Virus record (IMG/VR): IMGVR_UViG_3300023243_000530
Span: 1-47,543 of that record
Length of the DNA stretch: 47,543 nt
Source of the DNA: a virus
Direction: 5' to 3' (one strand)
Under the pieces are notes generated by a model, which saw nothing but the letters and a program-made list of their open reading frames with translations, was not told the origin of the DNA and did no database searches. Position 1 is the stretch's first letter; every line of letters begins with the position of its first letter. A program made the position numbers and the translations under genes. Below are positions 34,090-42,607 of this stretch, piece by piece.

Positions 34090-35299
34090 AAGACGCGCGG
34101 CCAGTAAAACTATGACAGGAGCTGTGTCTGACCTGCAGAGACGAGTTAGGTACCTTCAAGCCTCCACCCCACCCTCCCGGCTAGCTACACAGGTGGTGGC
34201 GAGAACAAACGTCCGGCCTCGGGCAATTAACTCAGATCAGATTGAGCTGGCTGCTGTGACAAATGACCAGATCGCAGCAGATGCTGTAAAACTGTCAAAC
34301 ATGGGCACCAACTCGGTAGGGGAGGGTCAAATTGTAGATGGCTCTGTCAGCAATGGAAAGCTAGCAGAGGACTCTGTGAGCGGCGATAAAATTCAAATTG
34401 ACGCCATTACTACAAGCAAAGTCAACAACTCAGCAATTACTACTGCAAAATTGGCTAACTCTTCTGTTAATGATTCTAAAATAACAAGCAATGCTGTTAC
34501 AGAAGAAAAAATTAGAAACGGAGCGGTAGGAAGAAGTAAGCTACAAAATAATTCAGTAGGAAGAGATCAAATTGATAGCCGCGCCGTGGGTACAGCTCAA
34601 GTTGCTGACAATGCCGTGGGCTCGGGGCAGCTCGGTAATGGGTCTGTTACCAGCTCAAAGATTGGTTCTGGGCAGGTTGGCAGGGCCCAAATTGCAAACG
34701 GGTCTGTTACGGAGGATAAGATTGGCAATAACCAGGTTACTAGTGCTAAAATTAGCAATGATACGAAAAGACTTATTGTAAGCGTCGGTCTTTCTGCTGG
34801 CGCGGGTATAACTAAAAGCGGCTATACCGTCGGGGTTAACTTTGGTGGCGGGAGCACACAGGTGGCACGAGGCAACCACACGCACGGCTACACCAACAGC
34901 TTTTACACTAGAGACTATGCGGGCAGGGGGCTGACAAATATTGTTAATTATAGTACGAGAACAAGTGCACCGTCGACAAGGCGTGTGAAGAAAAATATTG
35001 AGACGCACACACCTAGTAATATTAAAAACTTATTAGACTTAGAACCAAAAAAGTACAAGTACAAAAGGTCAGAAAGAGCCTCTCACGAATCTTTAAATAA
35101 AGAGTGGATGCATGGCTACATTGCAGAAGAACTTATCGATTTGGGGTTCCCTGAGCCAGTAGGCTACGACGCAGAGGGGCGACCAGCAAGTTTAGACTAC
35201 GGTCTTATGTCCATGCTGGTACTTGAGCTAGTAAAAGTACAGCAGGATGAGATAAACTTGCTCAGAGAAGAAGTTTTAATACTTAAGGACAAAAAATGA
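34079..35299 (+). CDS. tail fibre with decapeptide repeats and C-terminal S74 chaperone domain (406 aa)
   Basis: GTG 34079 has GGAAGG 9 bases upstream; TTG 34070 has no room for one. Residues about 50-225 carry many roughly ten-residue units of the type N-[SG]-[SA]-V-[TG]-x-x-[KQ]-[IL] (for example NSVGRDQIDSRAVGTAQV), expected to form a repetitive trimeric beta shaft. After a Gly-rich hinge and HTHGYTNSFYTRDYAGRG, the C-terminal about 105 residues are a Peptidase S74 intramolecular chaperone: RRVKKNIE (301-308), YIAEELIDLGFPEPV, then a coiled coil with VLELVKVQQDEINLLREE. The chaperone folds the trimer and normally cuts itself off at a Ser; here Ser299 precedes Thr300 rather than the usual Asp. 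Probable host-binding fibre. Confidence 0.8.
   Translation: MATRRRAASKTMTGAVSDLQRRVRYLQASTPPSRLATQVVARTNVRPRAINSDQIELAAVTNDQIAADAVKLSNMGTNSVGEGQIVDGSVSNGKLAEDSVSGDKIQIDAITTSKVNNSAITTAKLANSSVNDSKITSNAVTEEKIRNGAVGRSKLQNNSVGRDQIDSRAVGTAQVADNAVGSGQLGNGSVTSSKIGSGQVGRAQIANGSVTEDKIGNNQVTSAKISNDTKRLIVSVGLSAGAGITKSGYTVGVNFGGGSTQVARGNHTHGYTNSFYTRDYAGRGLTNIVNYSTRTSAPSTRRVKKNIETHTPSNIKNLLDLEPKKYKYKRSERASHESLNKEWMHGYIAEELIDLGFPEPVGYDAEGRPASLDYGLMSMLVLELVKVQQDEINLLREEVLILKDKK
34230..34765 (+). repeat. decapeptide repeat array in the tail fibre gene
   Basis: The protein repeats roughly every 30 bases in a pattern S/A-V-x-x-x-K/Q-I/L-x-x-N/G, about 17 times, with diverged codons and therefore little exact DNA identity. 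The regular hydrophobic spacing suggests a beta-helical or beta-roll shaft. Ten-residue period and boundaries were read by eye. Confidence 0.55.
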
Positions 35300-35667
35300 A
35301 CTATTTATTTGAATACGATACTCCTGAAGCAGTAAACGAAAGTGTTTCTGCTTTTAGACCCCGCTGGGTGAAATCTGTTGTTGACTCTGATGGCGTGGAG
35401 CAACGGATTATTTTGGACTTTGCTAACACCCAAGAGCGGGAGTTTTTAACGACAGAGCAGGTCTACGTTCACCTTGACAATCTTGTTCTTTATATTAAGG
35501 ATGTCTCTCAACTTATCACCCCTATTCGTCTCGACGACAGTGTTCCTACTGATGGTTGGCATTTAAATGGCGGTTGGGGCGAAATAGAGTGGGCCAAAGG
35601 AGAAACTCTTCGTTGGTGGGAGTCTGTGTACTATAAAGACGAAGAGGCCGAAGAGGAAATAGCATAG
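35296..35667 (+). CDS. hypothetical protein downstream of the tail fibre (123 aa)
   Basis: ATG overlaps the tail fibre stop (ATGA). The product is acidic with WHLNGGWGEIEWAKGETLRW and a final EEAEEEIA. No recognised domain, signal peptide or membrane segment. Its coupling to the fibre gene suggests a fibre assembly or baseplate-related role, but this is only a guess from position. The stop TAG overlaps the GTG of the next gene as TAGTG. Confidence 0.6.
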   Translation: MNYLFEYDTPEAVNESVSAFRPRWVKSVVDSDGVEQRIILDFANTQEREFLTTEQVYVHLDNLVLYIKDVSQLITPIRLDDSVPTDGWHLNGGWGEIEWAKGETLRWWESVYYKDEEAEEEIA

Positions 35668-36137
35668 TGTATGAAGTCAAGGATGGCTCTCGAACCCTGC
35701 AGTTCAGCGGAAAGCTTTTAGGTGCATCTTCTTCATGGAGGCCCAACGCGGTTCGGTGGATCGAGTTTAAGCTGTACAAAACCGAAAGTGGTTCATATAT
35801 AGTATCTAGGGTCGGAGTTTCTAATGTATATCACGGGGCCGCGTGTAATTTTGTTAGTAAGTATAGGTTAAACGAGGCTTCTCCAAGCTCTTTAAGACCT
35901 GACGCCACCCCTTGCGAGGAGTGCGTTCCTTCAAAAGCCCTGCCCTTTATTTTTCCGGAGAAAGACAGGACTCGTGCCCACGTAGTCGACACGCCCGAAG
36001 ATGTTATCGACATTCTGCATAAAAAATCCCCGAGTGGTAGTTTTTATCTCACTAAAGTAGCCAGGAAACTTTTAGAAGCAGCAACCAATTATGATGAACA
36101 ACTAGATATGGTGTATCGTATAGAGATTATTCCCTGA
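35667..36137 (+). CDS. hypothetical protein with a possible metal site (156 aa)
   Basis: GTG start in a TAGTG overlap. The first half is beta-like and aromatic (RTLQFSGKLLGASSSWRP, WIEFKLYKTESGSYIVSRVG). It continues with VYHGAACNFVSKY and CEECVPSK, so three Cys and one His could bind a metal, though spacing fits no family I know. The second half is helical (LTKVARKLLEAATNYDEQ). It lies between the tail fibre set and the DNA polymerase gene and could be the first gene of the replication group or the last of the tail group. Function unknown. Confidence 0.6.
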   Translation: MYEVKDGSRTLQFSGKLLGASSSWRPNAVRWIEFKLYKTESGSYIVSRVGVSNVYHGAACNFVSKYRLNEASPSSLRPDATPCEECVPSKALPFIFPEKDRTRAHVVDTPEDVIDILHKKSPSGSFYLTKVARKLLEAATNYDEQLDMVYRIEIIP

Positions 36138-36154
36138 CACAGCTTTAGGAAAAA

Positions 36155-37990
36155 ATGACACAAAAGACAACTGGGCCACTATCCCAGACTGAGGCAGAGC
36201 TTATTGAGAGCACTGAAGATGCTCAAAGCTTCATTGAGTGGATTCGCAACAAGAACCCCAACAGCCCTCTCGCTATTGATATTGAAACCGGGCAACTTCC
36301 CGGTCGGATGAAGAAAGATGCTCTGTCCCCCTGGCGTGGTCAGATCAGGCTTGTTCAGGTAGGAGACTCCCACAAAGCGTGGGCTATGGCCTGGCCTCAC
36401 TGGTCTGGTGTGTTCTACGAGGCCATGAATTTATTTCCTGGTCCACTTGTTTTTCACAACATCTCTTTTGAAAATAAGTGGTTTAGGCTTCAAAGCGACT
36501 GGGAGATTCCCTGGCACAGGGCTCATGACACCATGATCCTTGCTTCGGTCCTTTTTCCCAGTGAGCCCAGCGTTGGTCTTAAAAAGCTTGCCGAAAAGTA
36601 TATCGACCCTGCGGCTGGTAGTGGTGAAGATATTTTGCAGAGTGAGATGCGTAAGCACGGATTTGACTGGGGGACTGTTCCGCAAAACTTTCTTCCCTAC
36701 TGGTCGTATGGGGCTCTTGACACCATCATTACGGCTCGGATGTGGGAGCTTCTTTACCCTCAGTGCGGGGAAGGCGGACTCTACGCCAAAGCTTACGAGC
36801 TAGAAATGAATGTCCGTCGCATTGCCGACGAAATGGAATTAAACGGTGCACGCATTGATCTAGGGTACGTCGAGGTCCGGAACAGAGAGATGCGAGGCGA
36901 GGCAGAGCGGGTCAAGCACCAGGTGCAGGAAGAATACGGGGTGCTGATTTCTAGCCCAAGCCAGGTAGGTAAAAAGCTTATGTCACTAGGAGCAGAGCTG
37001 GCGCTGACGGCCAAGAAGAATGTGTCTGTAGACAAACACCAATTAGATGTGGTTTTGCGCTCCGGAATACCTGAGGCAGAGAATCTTGCAAGGCTTGTGA
37101 TTAAACACAGAGACTTAGAAAAAATGTGCGCTGCGTACCTTGAAAATTTTATGGAGCAAAACATTGATGAAGTTTTGCACCCCTCTATTCGGACCATAGG
37201 TGCTCGCACTTCTCGCATGTCTATCCGTGACCCGGCTCTGCAGACACTACCAAGTAATGATGCAGACATACGTAGAGCATTTATTCCCCGGAAGCCTGGT
37301 TGGAAAATTATTACTTCTGACCTGGACCAAGTCGAGTTTAGGATGTTTGCCTCGTACTCCAAAGATCCAGGGCTTATTGAGATGTTTCGCCTTGCGGATG
37401 AGACGGGCTCGGATGCATTTACCCAGATTGGTAGGCAGGTGTATCAAGATGAGAATATGCAAAAATCAGATTCTCGCAGGGGTTTGATTAAGGGAGTCAT
37501 CTACGGACGCCTCTACGGAGCGGGTGTGGCTAAACAAGCAGCAACTGCAGGAGTCCCCATAGAGCAGATGCAGGCTGTTTCCGACTCTCTAGACATGAAT
37601 TACCCCGAGATGGCGGCCTTTCAAAGAACAGTGACTAACATGGGAGAAAAACTAATCAGGGAAGAGGGCGAAGGCTACATTAAGACTTGGACGGGGAGGC
37701 GCATAACGTGCGACAACGATCGGCCATATACCTTAATCAATTATCTCATTCAGGGCGGGGCTGCAGAGGTTTTTAAAAACAACCTTGTTAAACTAGACCA
37801 GGCTAACCTGACGGATTATCTCATTGTCCCGGTGCATGACGAAATTGTCATGAATGTTCCTCCCGAGGATGTGGAGGATATCAAACACGAAGTTCAAGGA
37901 TGTATGACATCGTCGGAATGGGGTGTTCCCCTAACAGCCGGGGTAGACGGTCCATATGATAATTGGGGGCAAAAGTATGCTGGAAAATAG
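36155..37990 (+). CDS. polA: DNA polymerase I-type (family A) with 3'-5' exonuclease (611 aa)
   Basis: ATG after TTAGGA. The main replicative polymerase of the phage, T7-like in size. Exonuclease: D42/E44 in IDIETG, FHNISFENKWF with Glu106 at the usual Asp place, and Y185/D189 in YGALD (DEDDy type). Polymerase: motif A SDLDQVEFRMFA with Asp389, motif B RRGLIKGVIYGRLYG with Lys446, motif C VPVHDEIVMNV with His561-Asp562-Glu563. These residues are consistent with both activities; the Glu for Asp in exonuclease motif II is seen in other phage enzymes as I recall. No 5'-nuclease domain. The 3' end overlaps the resolvase gene, so the two are coupled. Confidence 0.93.
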   Translation: MTQKTTGPLSQTEAELIESTEDAQSFIEWIRNKNPNSPLAIDIETGQLPGRMKKDALSPWRGQIRLVQVGDSHKAWAMAWPHWSGVFYEAMNLFPGPLVFHNISFENKWFRLQSDWEIPWHRAHDTMILASVLFPSEPSVGLKKLAEKYIDPAAGSGEDILQSEMRKHGFDWGTVPQNFLPYWSYGALDTIITARMWELLYPQCGEGGLYAKAYELEMNVRRIADEMELNGARIDLGYVEVRNREMRGEAERVKHQVQEEYGVLISSPSQVGKKLMSLGAELALTAKKNVSVDKHQLDVVLRSGIPEAENLARLVIKHRDLEKMCAAYLENFMEQNIDEVLHPSIRTIGARTSRMSIRDPALQTLPSNDADIRRAFIPRKPGWKIITSDLDQVEFRMFASYSKDPGLIEMFRLADETGSDAFTQIGRQVYQDENMQKSDSRRGLIKGVIYGRLYGAGVAKQAATAGVPIEQMQAVSDSLDMNYPEMAAFQRTVTNMGEKLIREEGEGYIKTWTGRRITCDNDRPYTLINYLIQGGAAEVFKNNLVKLDQANLTDYLIVPVHDEIVMNVPPEDVEDIKHEVQGCMTSSEWGVPLTAGVDGPYDNWGQKYAGK

Positions 37991-38453
37991 TGTAGGAATC
38001 CTTGCGGTGGATCCAGGTAAGATGACGGGAATTGCTTTTCTAGTCTGGTCTGGTGTGCCACGGGAGTCTCCTGAAGCGGTATTGACCACTGAAGCAGACG
38101 AGGTCGAATTTCCAGGGGTTATCAAAAGTGTTTTAGCGCAAAAAAACAACTTTACCGAATTTAAAGTGGTGTGCGAGCAATTTACTATAAATTTACAGAC
38201 TGCAAAAAAATCGCAGGCTCCTTTTAGCCTAGAGCAAATTGGTGTTCTGAAGTATTTATGTCGCGAGGCAGGGATTGACACAATTGCGATGCAGTCGCCC
38301 GCAGATGCAAAAAATATGTTTCCTAACCCAAAGCTAAAAAAACTTGAAATCTGGCACAAGGGGGGAGAAGGACATGCACTAGATGCTTTACGTCATGGAC
38401 TTTTGCTGCTTGTTAAGTCAAGATGGATACCTGCAGCCTTATTTGAAGAATAG
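37977..38453 (+). CDS. RuvC-like Holliday junction resolvase (158 aa)
   Basis: ATG 37977 has a GGGGG ribosome site 9 bases before it and is preferred over the in-frame ATG 37956; it overlaps the polymerase gene by 14 bases. RNase H-fold motifs: LAVDPGKMTGIAF near the N-terminus (first acidic residue), KVVCEQF (second, Glu), and a C-terminal GHALDALRHGLLLLV helix with the final Asp. This is the order of RuvC-type nucleases that cut branched DNA. In phages such enzymes debranch replicating DNA before packaging. Size is normal. A role in general DNA repair is possible, but location between polymerase and helicase favours replication. Confidence 0.8.
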   Translation: MLENSVGILAVDPGKMTGIAFLVWSGVPRESPEAVLTTEADEVEFPGVIKSVLAQKNNFTEFKVVCEQFTINLQTAKKSQAPFSLEQIGVLKYLCREAGIDTIAMQSPADAKNMFPNPKLKKLEIWHKGGEGHALDALRHGLLLLVKSRWIPAALFEE

Positions 38454-38471
38454 AAAAAAATTTGCTATGCT
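38443..38471 (+). promoter_or_regulatory. possible sigma70-type promoter before the SNF2 helicase gene
   Basis: TTGAAG at 38443-38448 and TATGCT at 38466-38471 are separated by exactly 17 bases, each matching 4 of 6 consensus positions. The pair spans the end of the resolvase gene and the short A-rich gap. The downstream gene starts at 38495 after GAAAGGAC. By-eye match only; such matches occur by chance. Confidence 0.35.
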
Positions 38472-38494
38472 TGGCTTAGCATGAAAGGACACTA

Positions 38495-40288
38495 ATGACA
38501 GTCTTGGCGGAAAAAACTCCAGACGATAAACATATTATTATCCACTCTGAGTGGCGCTACAAAGAGCTGTGTAAAAGCCTACCTGGATCTTCGTGGTCTG
38601 CCAGTGATTCCGTTTGGAGGGTGCCTCTGAGCTGGACAAGCTGCCTGGCTTTGCGGTCTACCTTCCGGGATACTCTGGAAATCGGCCCCGAGCTAACAGA
38701 CTGGGCCTCTAAAGAGCGCCAGACCAGGATTGACCCCGCCATGGCCCTGAGGGACCTGGAAGAAGCAGAGGGGGATGAAGATTTATTCCCTCACCAGCGT
38801 GCTGGTGTTGCGTACCTTGCAACAGTCAAGCGTGCCCTGCTTGCTGACGAGCCAGGGCTTGGAAAAACTGCTCAAGCGATCCGAGCTTTAAAGAAGATTC
38901 AAGAAAAGGGAGAAGAGGTTTTTCCTGCGCTGATTGTCTGCCCCAACACACTCAAGGGCACGTGGGAGCGTGAGTTTAAGCTGTGGTGGCCTGAGGTAAA
39001 TGTAAAAGTTGTCCGTGGCACTGCCACGCAGCGGAGGAAGCAGCTAGAAGAGGAAGCCGACGTGTACGTCATCAACTGGGAGTCGCTACGCGGACACTCT
39101 AGGCTCGCTCCATACGGCTCCGTGGCGCTTGCTCGGTGTACTTCATGTGGCGGGCAAAACTCAAAAGTCTCCGAAAATCGTTGTGAGGTCCATCTACGCG
39201 AACTAAACAAAATGGACTTTAAAGCTGTGGTTGCCGACGAAATCCACAGGTCTAAAGAACCTAAGAGTAAGCAAACACGAGCACTGTGGTCTGCCACGGG
39301 CGATGCCGAGATTAGGTTTGCCCTCACCGGAACTCCTATTGCTAATAATGTTTTAGACCTGTGGCCTATTTTGCACTGGCTGAGCCCACGTGATTGGCCT
39401 AGTAAGACGAAGTGGATTGATCGAATGGTCGACACTATGCTCAATGCTTTTGGTCAGCTTATGATTATCGGAATTAAGCCGACTATGTACGAAGAATTTT
39501 ATGCAACGGTAAATCCCTATATGAGGCGGATGCTGAAAGCTCGAGTTTTGCCGTGGCTTCCCGAAGTTATCAAAGAACGCCGAGATGTTGAAATGTCGCC
39601 TAAGCAGAAAAAAGCATACGACGAGATGAAAAATCTAATGATCGCACAGCTTGAGGACGGGGAGATTCTGACAGCACCCAGCGTGCTCACCCAAACTCTT
39701 CGTTTAGTCCAGTTCGCTAACTCGTACGCGTCACTCGAAATGCACCCAACTACGGGAGAGCCCAGGGCTATCCTGGCTGAGCCCTCCTGCAAGGTTGATT
39801 CCCTGATGAGTGACATTAAGAACGGTGACTTTGAGGGCGAGTCTGTTGCCGTGTGTGCGGTGTCTCGCCAGCTTATTTACCTTCTGAGCGCCGAGCTAGA
39901 CAAGGCAAAAATTCCGCATGGGCTGATCACCGGGGCTCAAGACGATATGGAGCGACAAGAAGCTATTGATAACTTCCAGGCCGGGAGGATTAAGTGGATT
40001 CTTTTCACAGCTCAAGCGGGGGGTGTGGGTGTTACGCTTACTGCGGCCCGCAGGCTCATTATGCTGCAGCGTCCGTGGTCTTTAGTAGACTACAAACAAG
40101 CTCTTGACAGAGTACACAGGATTGGCTCAGAAATACATGATTCAATCATAGTCACGGATTACATCACAGAGAAAAGTATAGAATCCCGTATTATCAAAGT
40201 TCTTGCTAAAAAAGCAGATAATTTTGAAGAAGTAGTTCGAGACAAAGAAAAACTTATTAGCCTACTAGAGGACGAGAAAGCATCATGA
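38495..40288 (+). CDS. SNF2-family DNA helicase/translocase (597 aa)
   Basis: ATG with GAAAGGAC upstream. Superfamily 2 ATPase that moves along duplex DNA. Residues 1-80 form a small domain with WSASDSVWRVPLSWTS, resembling HARP-type DNA-binding domains. Then ADEPGLGKTAQAI (Walker A, Lys124), DEIH at 248-251, LTGTPIANNVLDLWPILHWL (motif III), and a second lobe with LFTAQAGGVGVTLTAA and QALDRVHRIGS (motif VI). A CTSCGG...C-x-x-H zinc-finger-like insert sits before DEIH (about residues 213-230). In phages this class probably acts in fork repair or recombination-dependent replication. Its stop overlaps the next start (ATGA). Confidence 0.9.
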   Translation: MTVLAEKTPDDKHIIIHSEWRYKELCKSLPGSSWSASDSVWRVPLSWTSCLALRSTFRDTLEIGPELTDWASKERQTRIDPAMALRDLEEAEGDEDLFPHQRAGVAYLATVKRALLADEPGLGKTAQAIRALKKIQEKGEEVFPALIVCPNTLKGTWEREFKLWWPEVNVKVVRGTATQRRKQLEEEADVYVINWESLRGHSRLAPYGSVALARCTSCGGQNSKVSENRCEVHLRELNKMDFKAVVADEIHRSKEPKSKQTRALWSATGDAEIRFALTGTPIANNVLDLWPILHWLSPRDWPSKTKWIDRMVDTMLNAFGQLMIIGIKPTMYEEFYATVNPYMRRMLKARVLPWLPEVIKERRDVEMSPKQKKAYDEMKNLMIAQLEDGEILTAPSVLTQTLRLVQFANSYASLEMHPTTGEPRAILAEPSCKVDSLMSDIKNGDFEGESVAVCAVSRQLIYLLSAELDKAKIPHGLITGAQDDMERQEAIDNFQAGRIKWILFTAQAGGVGVTLTAARRLIMLQRPWSLVDYKQALDRVHRIGSEIHDSIIVTDYITEKSIESRIIKVLAKKADNFEEVVRDKEKLISLLEDEKAS

Positions 40289-41214
40289 CCCAGCCAGTAA
40301 GACTTTCAAACTCTGAGATTCAAACTTTTAAGGATTGTCGCCGACGTTGGTGGTTTACCTACTACCGCAGGCTCCAGCCTAAAGAGAAGCAGCGCACTGG
40401 CGCACTGGCTCTTGGATCACGCATTCATGAGGCCCTGGATCAGCATTACTCTACGGGTAAGTCTCTTCTTGAGGCCCACAGCGCATTGGTCGAGGAAGAG
40501 AAGAAATCTTTGCTATCGGAGTTTAAGGATGTTGCTTCTCTTGAAAATGAGGCCGAGCTGGGCCACATTATGCTTGAGGGCTACCTGCAGTGGGTAGAGG
40601 AAAACGGCATTGACGTCGAACTAGATATTATCTCCACTGAAGAAATTATCACTGTGCCCTTGTTTAACGGTGAGGTCGAGCTCACAGGTAAACTAGATAT
40701 GCGGGTCCGTCGCAAGATTGACGGTGTCCGGATGTTCAGAGATTTTAAGACCGTAGGGGGCTCTCTCAGCGACTTTGCAAACCTTGCTCCGATGAATGAG
40801 CAGGTTCTCACCTACATGACCTTGGAAATCCTTAAAGAGGGGGAAGAGAACCGCTCTGAGGGTGGCCTCTTTACGCTACTTAAAAAGGTTAAAAGGACCG
40901 CTGCAGCTAAGCCTCCGTTCTACGATCAGATCGAGGTCCGGCACAACGTCTTTACTTTAAGGTCGTTCTGGGATAGACTTCACGGAACAATTGCTGATTT
41001 GATGAGAGTCCGCAAAGCCCTCGATGAAGGAGAAAGTCATGCATACAACGCATACCCAAGTCCTACTCGAGATTGTAAGTGGAAATGCCAGTTCTACAAT
41101 GTGTGTACTTTAGTAGACGACGGAAGCGCCTCAGAAAGCGCAATAGAACAAATGTATGATGTAGCCGACCCCTATGCCTACTATGGCGAGGGTGATAAGA
41201 AAGGAAGCGATTAA
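40285..41214 (+). CDS. PD-(D/E)XK nuclease, Cas4/RecB type with candidate Fe-S cluster (309 aa)
   Basis: ATG overlaps the SNF2 stop. N-terminal LSNSEIQTFKDCRRRWWF carries Cys18. The nuclease core shows GKLDMRV with Asp138 and RDFKT with Asp153 and Lys155. The C-terminus has CKWKCQFYNVC with Cys264, Cys268 and Cys274, which with Cys18 could hold a 4Fe-4S cluster as in Cas4 and AddB; the spacing is C-x3-C rather than the usual C-x2-C. Such phage nucleases resect DNA ends for recombination; here the gene lies next to a Sak4-like ATPase and an SSB-like protein, a familiar recombination set. Confidence 0.87.
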   Translation: MTQPVRLSNSEIQTFKDCRRRWWFTYYRRLQPKEKQRTGALALGSRIHEALDQHYSTGKSLLEAHSALVEEEKKSLLSEFKDVASLENEAELGHIMLEGYLQWVEENGIDVELDIISTEEIITVPLFNGEVELTGKLDMRVRRKIDGVRMFRDFKTVGGSLSDFANLAPMNEQVLTYMTLEILKEGEENRSEGGLFTLLKKVKRTAAAKPPFYDQIEVRHNVFTLRSFWDRLHGTIADLMRVRKALDEGESHAYNAYPSPTRDCKWKCQFYNVCTLVDDGSASESAIEQMYDVADPYAYYGEGDKKGSD

Positions 41215-41975
41215 TGTCCCAAGTACAACGTTCACTGACCGTAATGGTCTACGGAGATTCAAAAGTTGGCAAGTCTACTTTTGCAGTCACTGCCCCGTAC
41301 CCACGTCTGATGCTAGACGTAGAAGGCGGCCACCGCTTTCTTCCTATTGTTGCTAAATACTGGGACCCTATGCGTGAAGAGCCTCCAATGGCTGACGGCA
41401 CGTGGGACACAGTAGTGGTGACAGTCCGAGACTACGACACGGTGCTGAAGGCCTACCAGTGGCTTCAAGCGGGTAAGCACCACTTTAAGAGCTTGATTAT
41501 TGACTCTATCTCGGAGCTTCAGGTGAAGGCAATGGACAGCATTGCCGGAACCGAGCAGATGAAGATGCAGCAGTGGGGCGAGCTTTTGCGCCACATGGGC
41601 TCTCTCTTGCGGGATCTTCGTGACCTGACGATGCACCCTACAAACCCACTAGAGGCAGTTGTCTTGACAGCTATGTCTAGGGTTGGGCAGGACGGGTCAC
41701 ACCGTCCTTACTTGCAGGGCCAGCTTGCTATTCAAGCTCCATATTTTTACGATATTCTGGGAGCCCTCACCATTGAGGAGTTCCAGAACCCGGACCCCAT
41801 GCAGCCTCCATACAAACTGCGTCGCATGTACGTTGAGCGAACAAAGGAGTATGAGGCCGGGGAACGAGTGCAGGGCCGACTAGGCGCAATCGTGGAACAG
41901 GATAAGCTCTCTATTGAGGTTATGCTGGACACCATTTTTGGGCCAAGGCAAGCTACTGCACAGACAACTGAATAA
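41214..41975 (+). CDS. RecA-like ATPase of the Sak4 type (253 aa)
   Basis: ATG in a TAATG overlap. A single RecA-fold domain: Walker A GDSKVGKST (14-22), LMLDVEGGHRF just after it, and Walker B SLIIDSISEL with Asp97. Length fits Sak4-like single-strand annealing/recombination ATPases of phages, which load on DNA coated by an SSB-like partner; the next gene is a probable such partner. Alternative: another AAA ATPase of replication. A Rad52-like or RecT-like partner is not seen. Confidence 0.82.
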   Translation: MSQVQRSLTVMVYGDSKVGKSTFAVTAPYPRLMLDVEGGHRFLPIVAKYWDPMREEPPMADGTWDTVVVTVRDYDTVLKAYQWLQAGKHHFKSLIIDSISELQVKAMDSIAGTEQMKMQQWGELLRHMGSLLRDLRDLTMHPTNPLEAVVLTAMSRVGQDGSHRPYLQGQLAIQAPYFYDILGALTIEEFQNPDPMQPPYKLRRMYVERTKEYEAGERVQGRLGAIVEQDKLSIEVMLDTIFGPRQATAQTTE

Positions 41976-42012
41976 TCCATCAACAATACAGATCGAAGCT
42001 AAGGAAAAAATA

Positions 42013-42540
42013 ATGGGTACTAATGTTAATTTCGGGCACATTCTGGAAAATGTTTCAGATGCACCTGATTACTCTCCGTTGCCAGATGGTGACTACGACC
42101 TGGCGGTGTTGAGCTGCGACGTCGCTACCACGCAAACTGGTAAGTACATGCTCAAGCTGAAGACGCAGGTGGCCTCTGGGTCGCACGAGCGTCGGCTTCT
42201 GTGGGACAACCTTGTGTTCTCCACAGACAACCCTAAGGCTATGGGCATCATTCAGGGAAAGTTGAACGCTCTTGGGCTCACCCCTGACTACCTGAAGCAG
42301 AACAACCCCGACCTGGAGACGATTGCCAACACTCTTGTCAATCGCACCTTCCGGGCCAAGGTTGGTCAGAGCGAGTACCAGGGGAAGATGCGTAACGAGA
42401 TGAAGGCCTACTACCCGGCCACTTCAGCGGCTACGGCACCGGCTCCTGCCCCAGCAGCACCCCCCGCCCCACCCGTAGCAGCCGGAGCGGCAGTACCACC
42501 GCCACCTCCAATTGCCACGCCAGGGCAGCCTCCGTTCTAA
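42013..42540 (+). CDS. ssDNA-binding-like protein (DUF669 type, 175 aa)
   Basis: ATG 42013 follows AAGGAAAAAATA; an in-frame start at 41914 would overlap the ATPase gene and is rejected. The body (about residues 1-135) has PDGDYDLAVLSCDVATTQTG, LKLKTQVASGSHERRLLWDN and LVNRTFRAKVGQSEYQGKMR, resembling the DUF669 group of phage proteins placed next to Sak4 or RecT-like recombinases and thought to coat ssDNA. The end is a Pro-Ala tail (from about 140) finishing PGQPPF, like the C-terminal tails that recruit partners in SSB. Alternative: a general OB-fold replication protein. Confidence 0.7.
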   Translation: MGTNVNFGHILENVSDAPDYSPLPDGDYDLAVLSCDVATTQTGKYMLKLKTQVASGSHERRLLWDNLVFSTDNPKAMGIIQGKLNALGLTPDYLKQNNPDLETIANTLVNRTFRAKVGQSEYQGKMRNEMKAYYPATSAATAPAPAPAAPPAPPVAAGAAVPPPPPIATPGQPPF

Positions 42541-42551
42541 ACACTGTGGCA

Positions 42552-42584
42552 GAGGGGCATCATCCTACCGGGATGGTGCCCCTC
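42552..42584 (+). terminator. 14-bp intergenic hairpin after the SSB-like gene
   Basis: GAGGGGCATCATCC (42552-42565) pairs with GGATGGTGCCCCTC (42571-42584), all 14 positions with one G-T pair, around the loop TACCG. No T-run follows; ACTATAAGGAAAG leads into the next ribosome site. It could be a weak terminator or an RNA-stabilising end, closely resembling the arrangement at 23444-23483. Confidence 0.6.
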
Positions 42585-42607
42585 ACTATAAGGAAAGTAA
42601 AAACATA

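Noticed and set aside
37956-37976. Earlier ATG for the resolvase gene
   Set aside because: It gives a 35-base overlap and no ribosome site, whereas ATG 37977 has a GGGGG site at the right distance.
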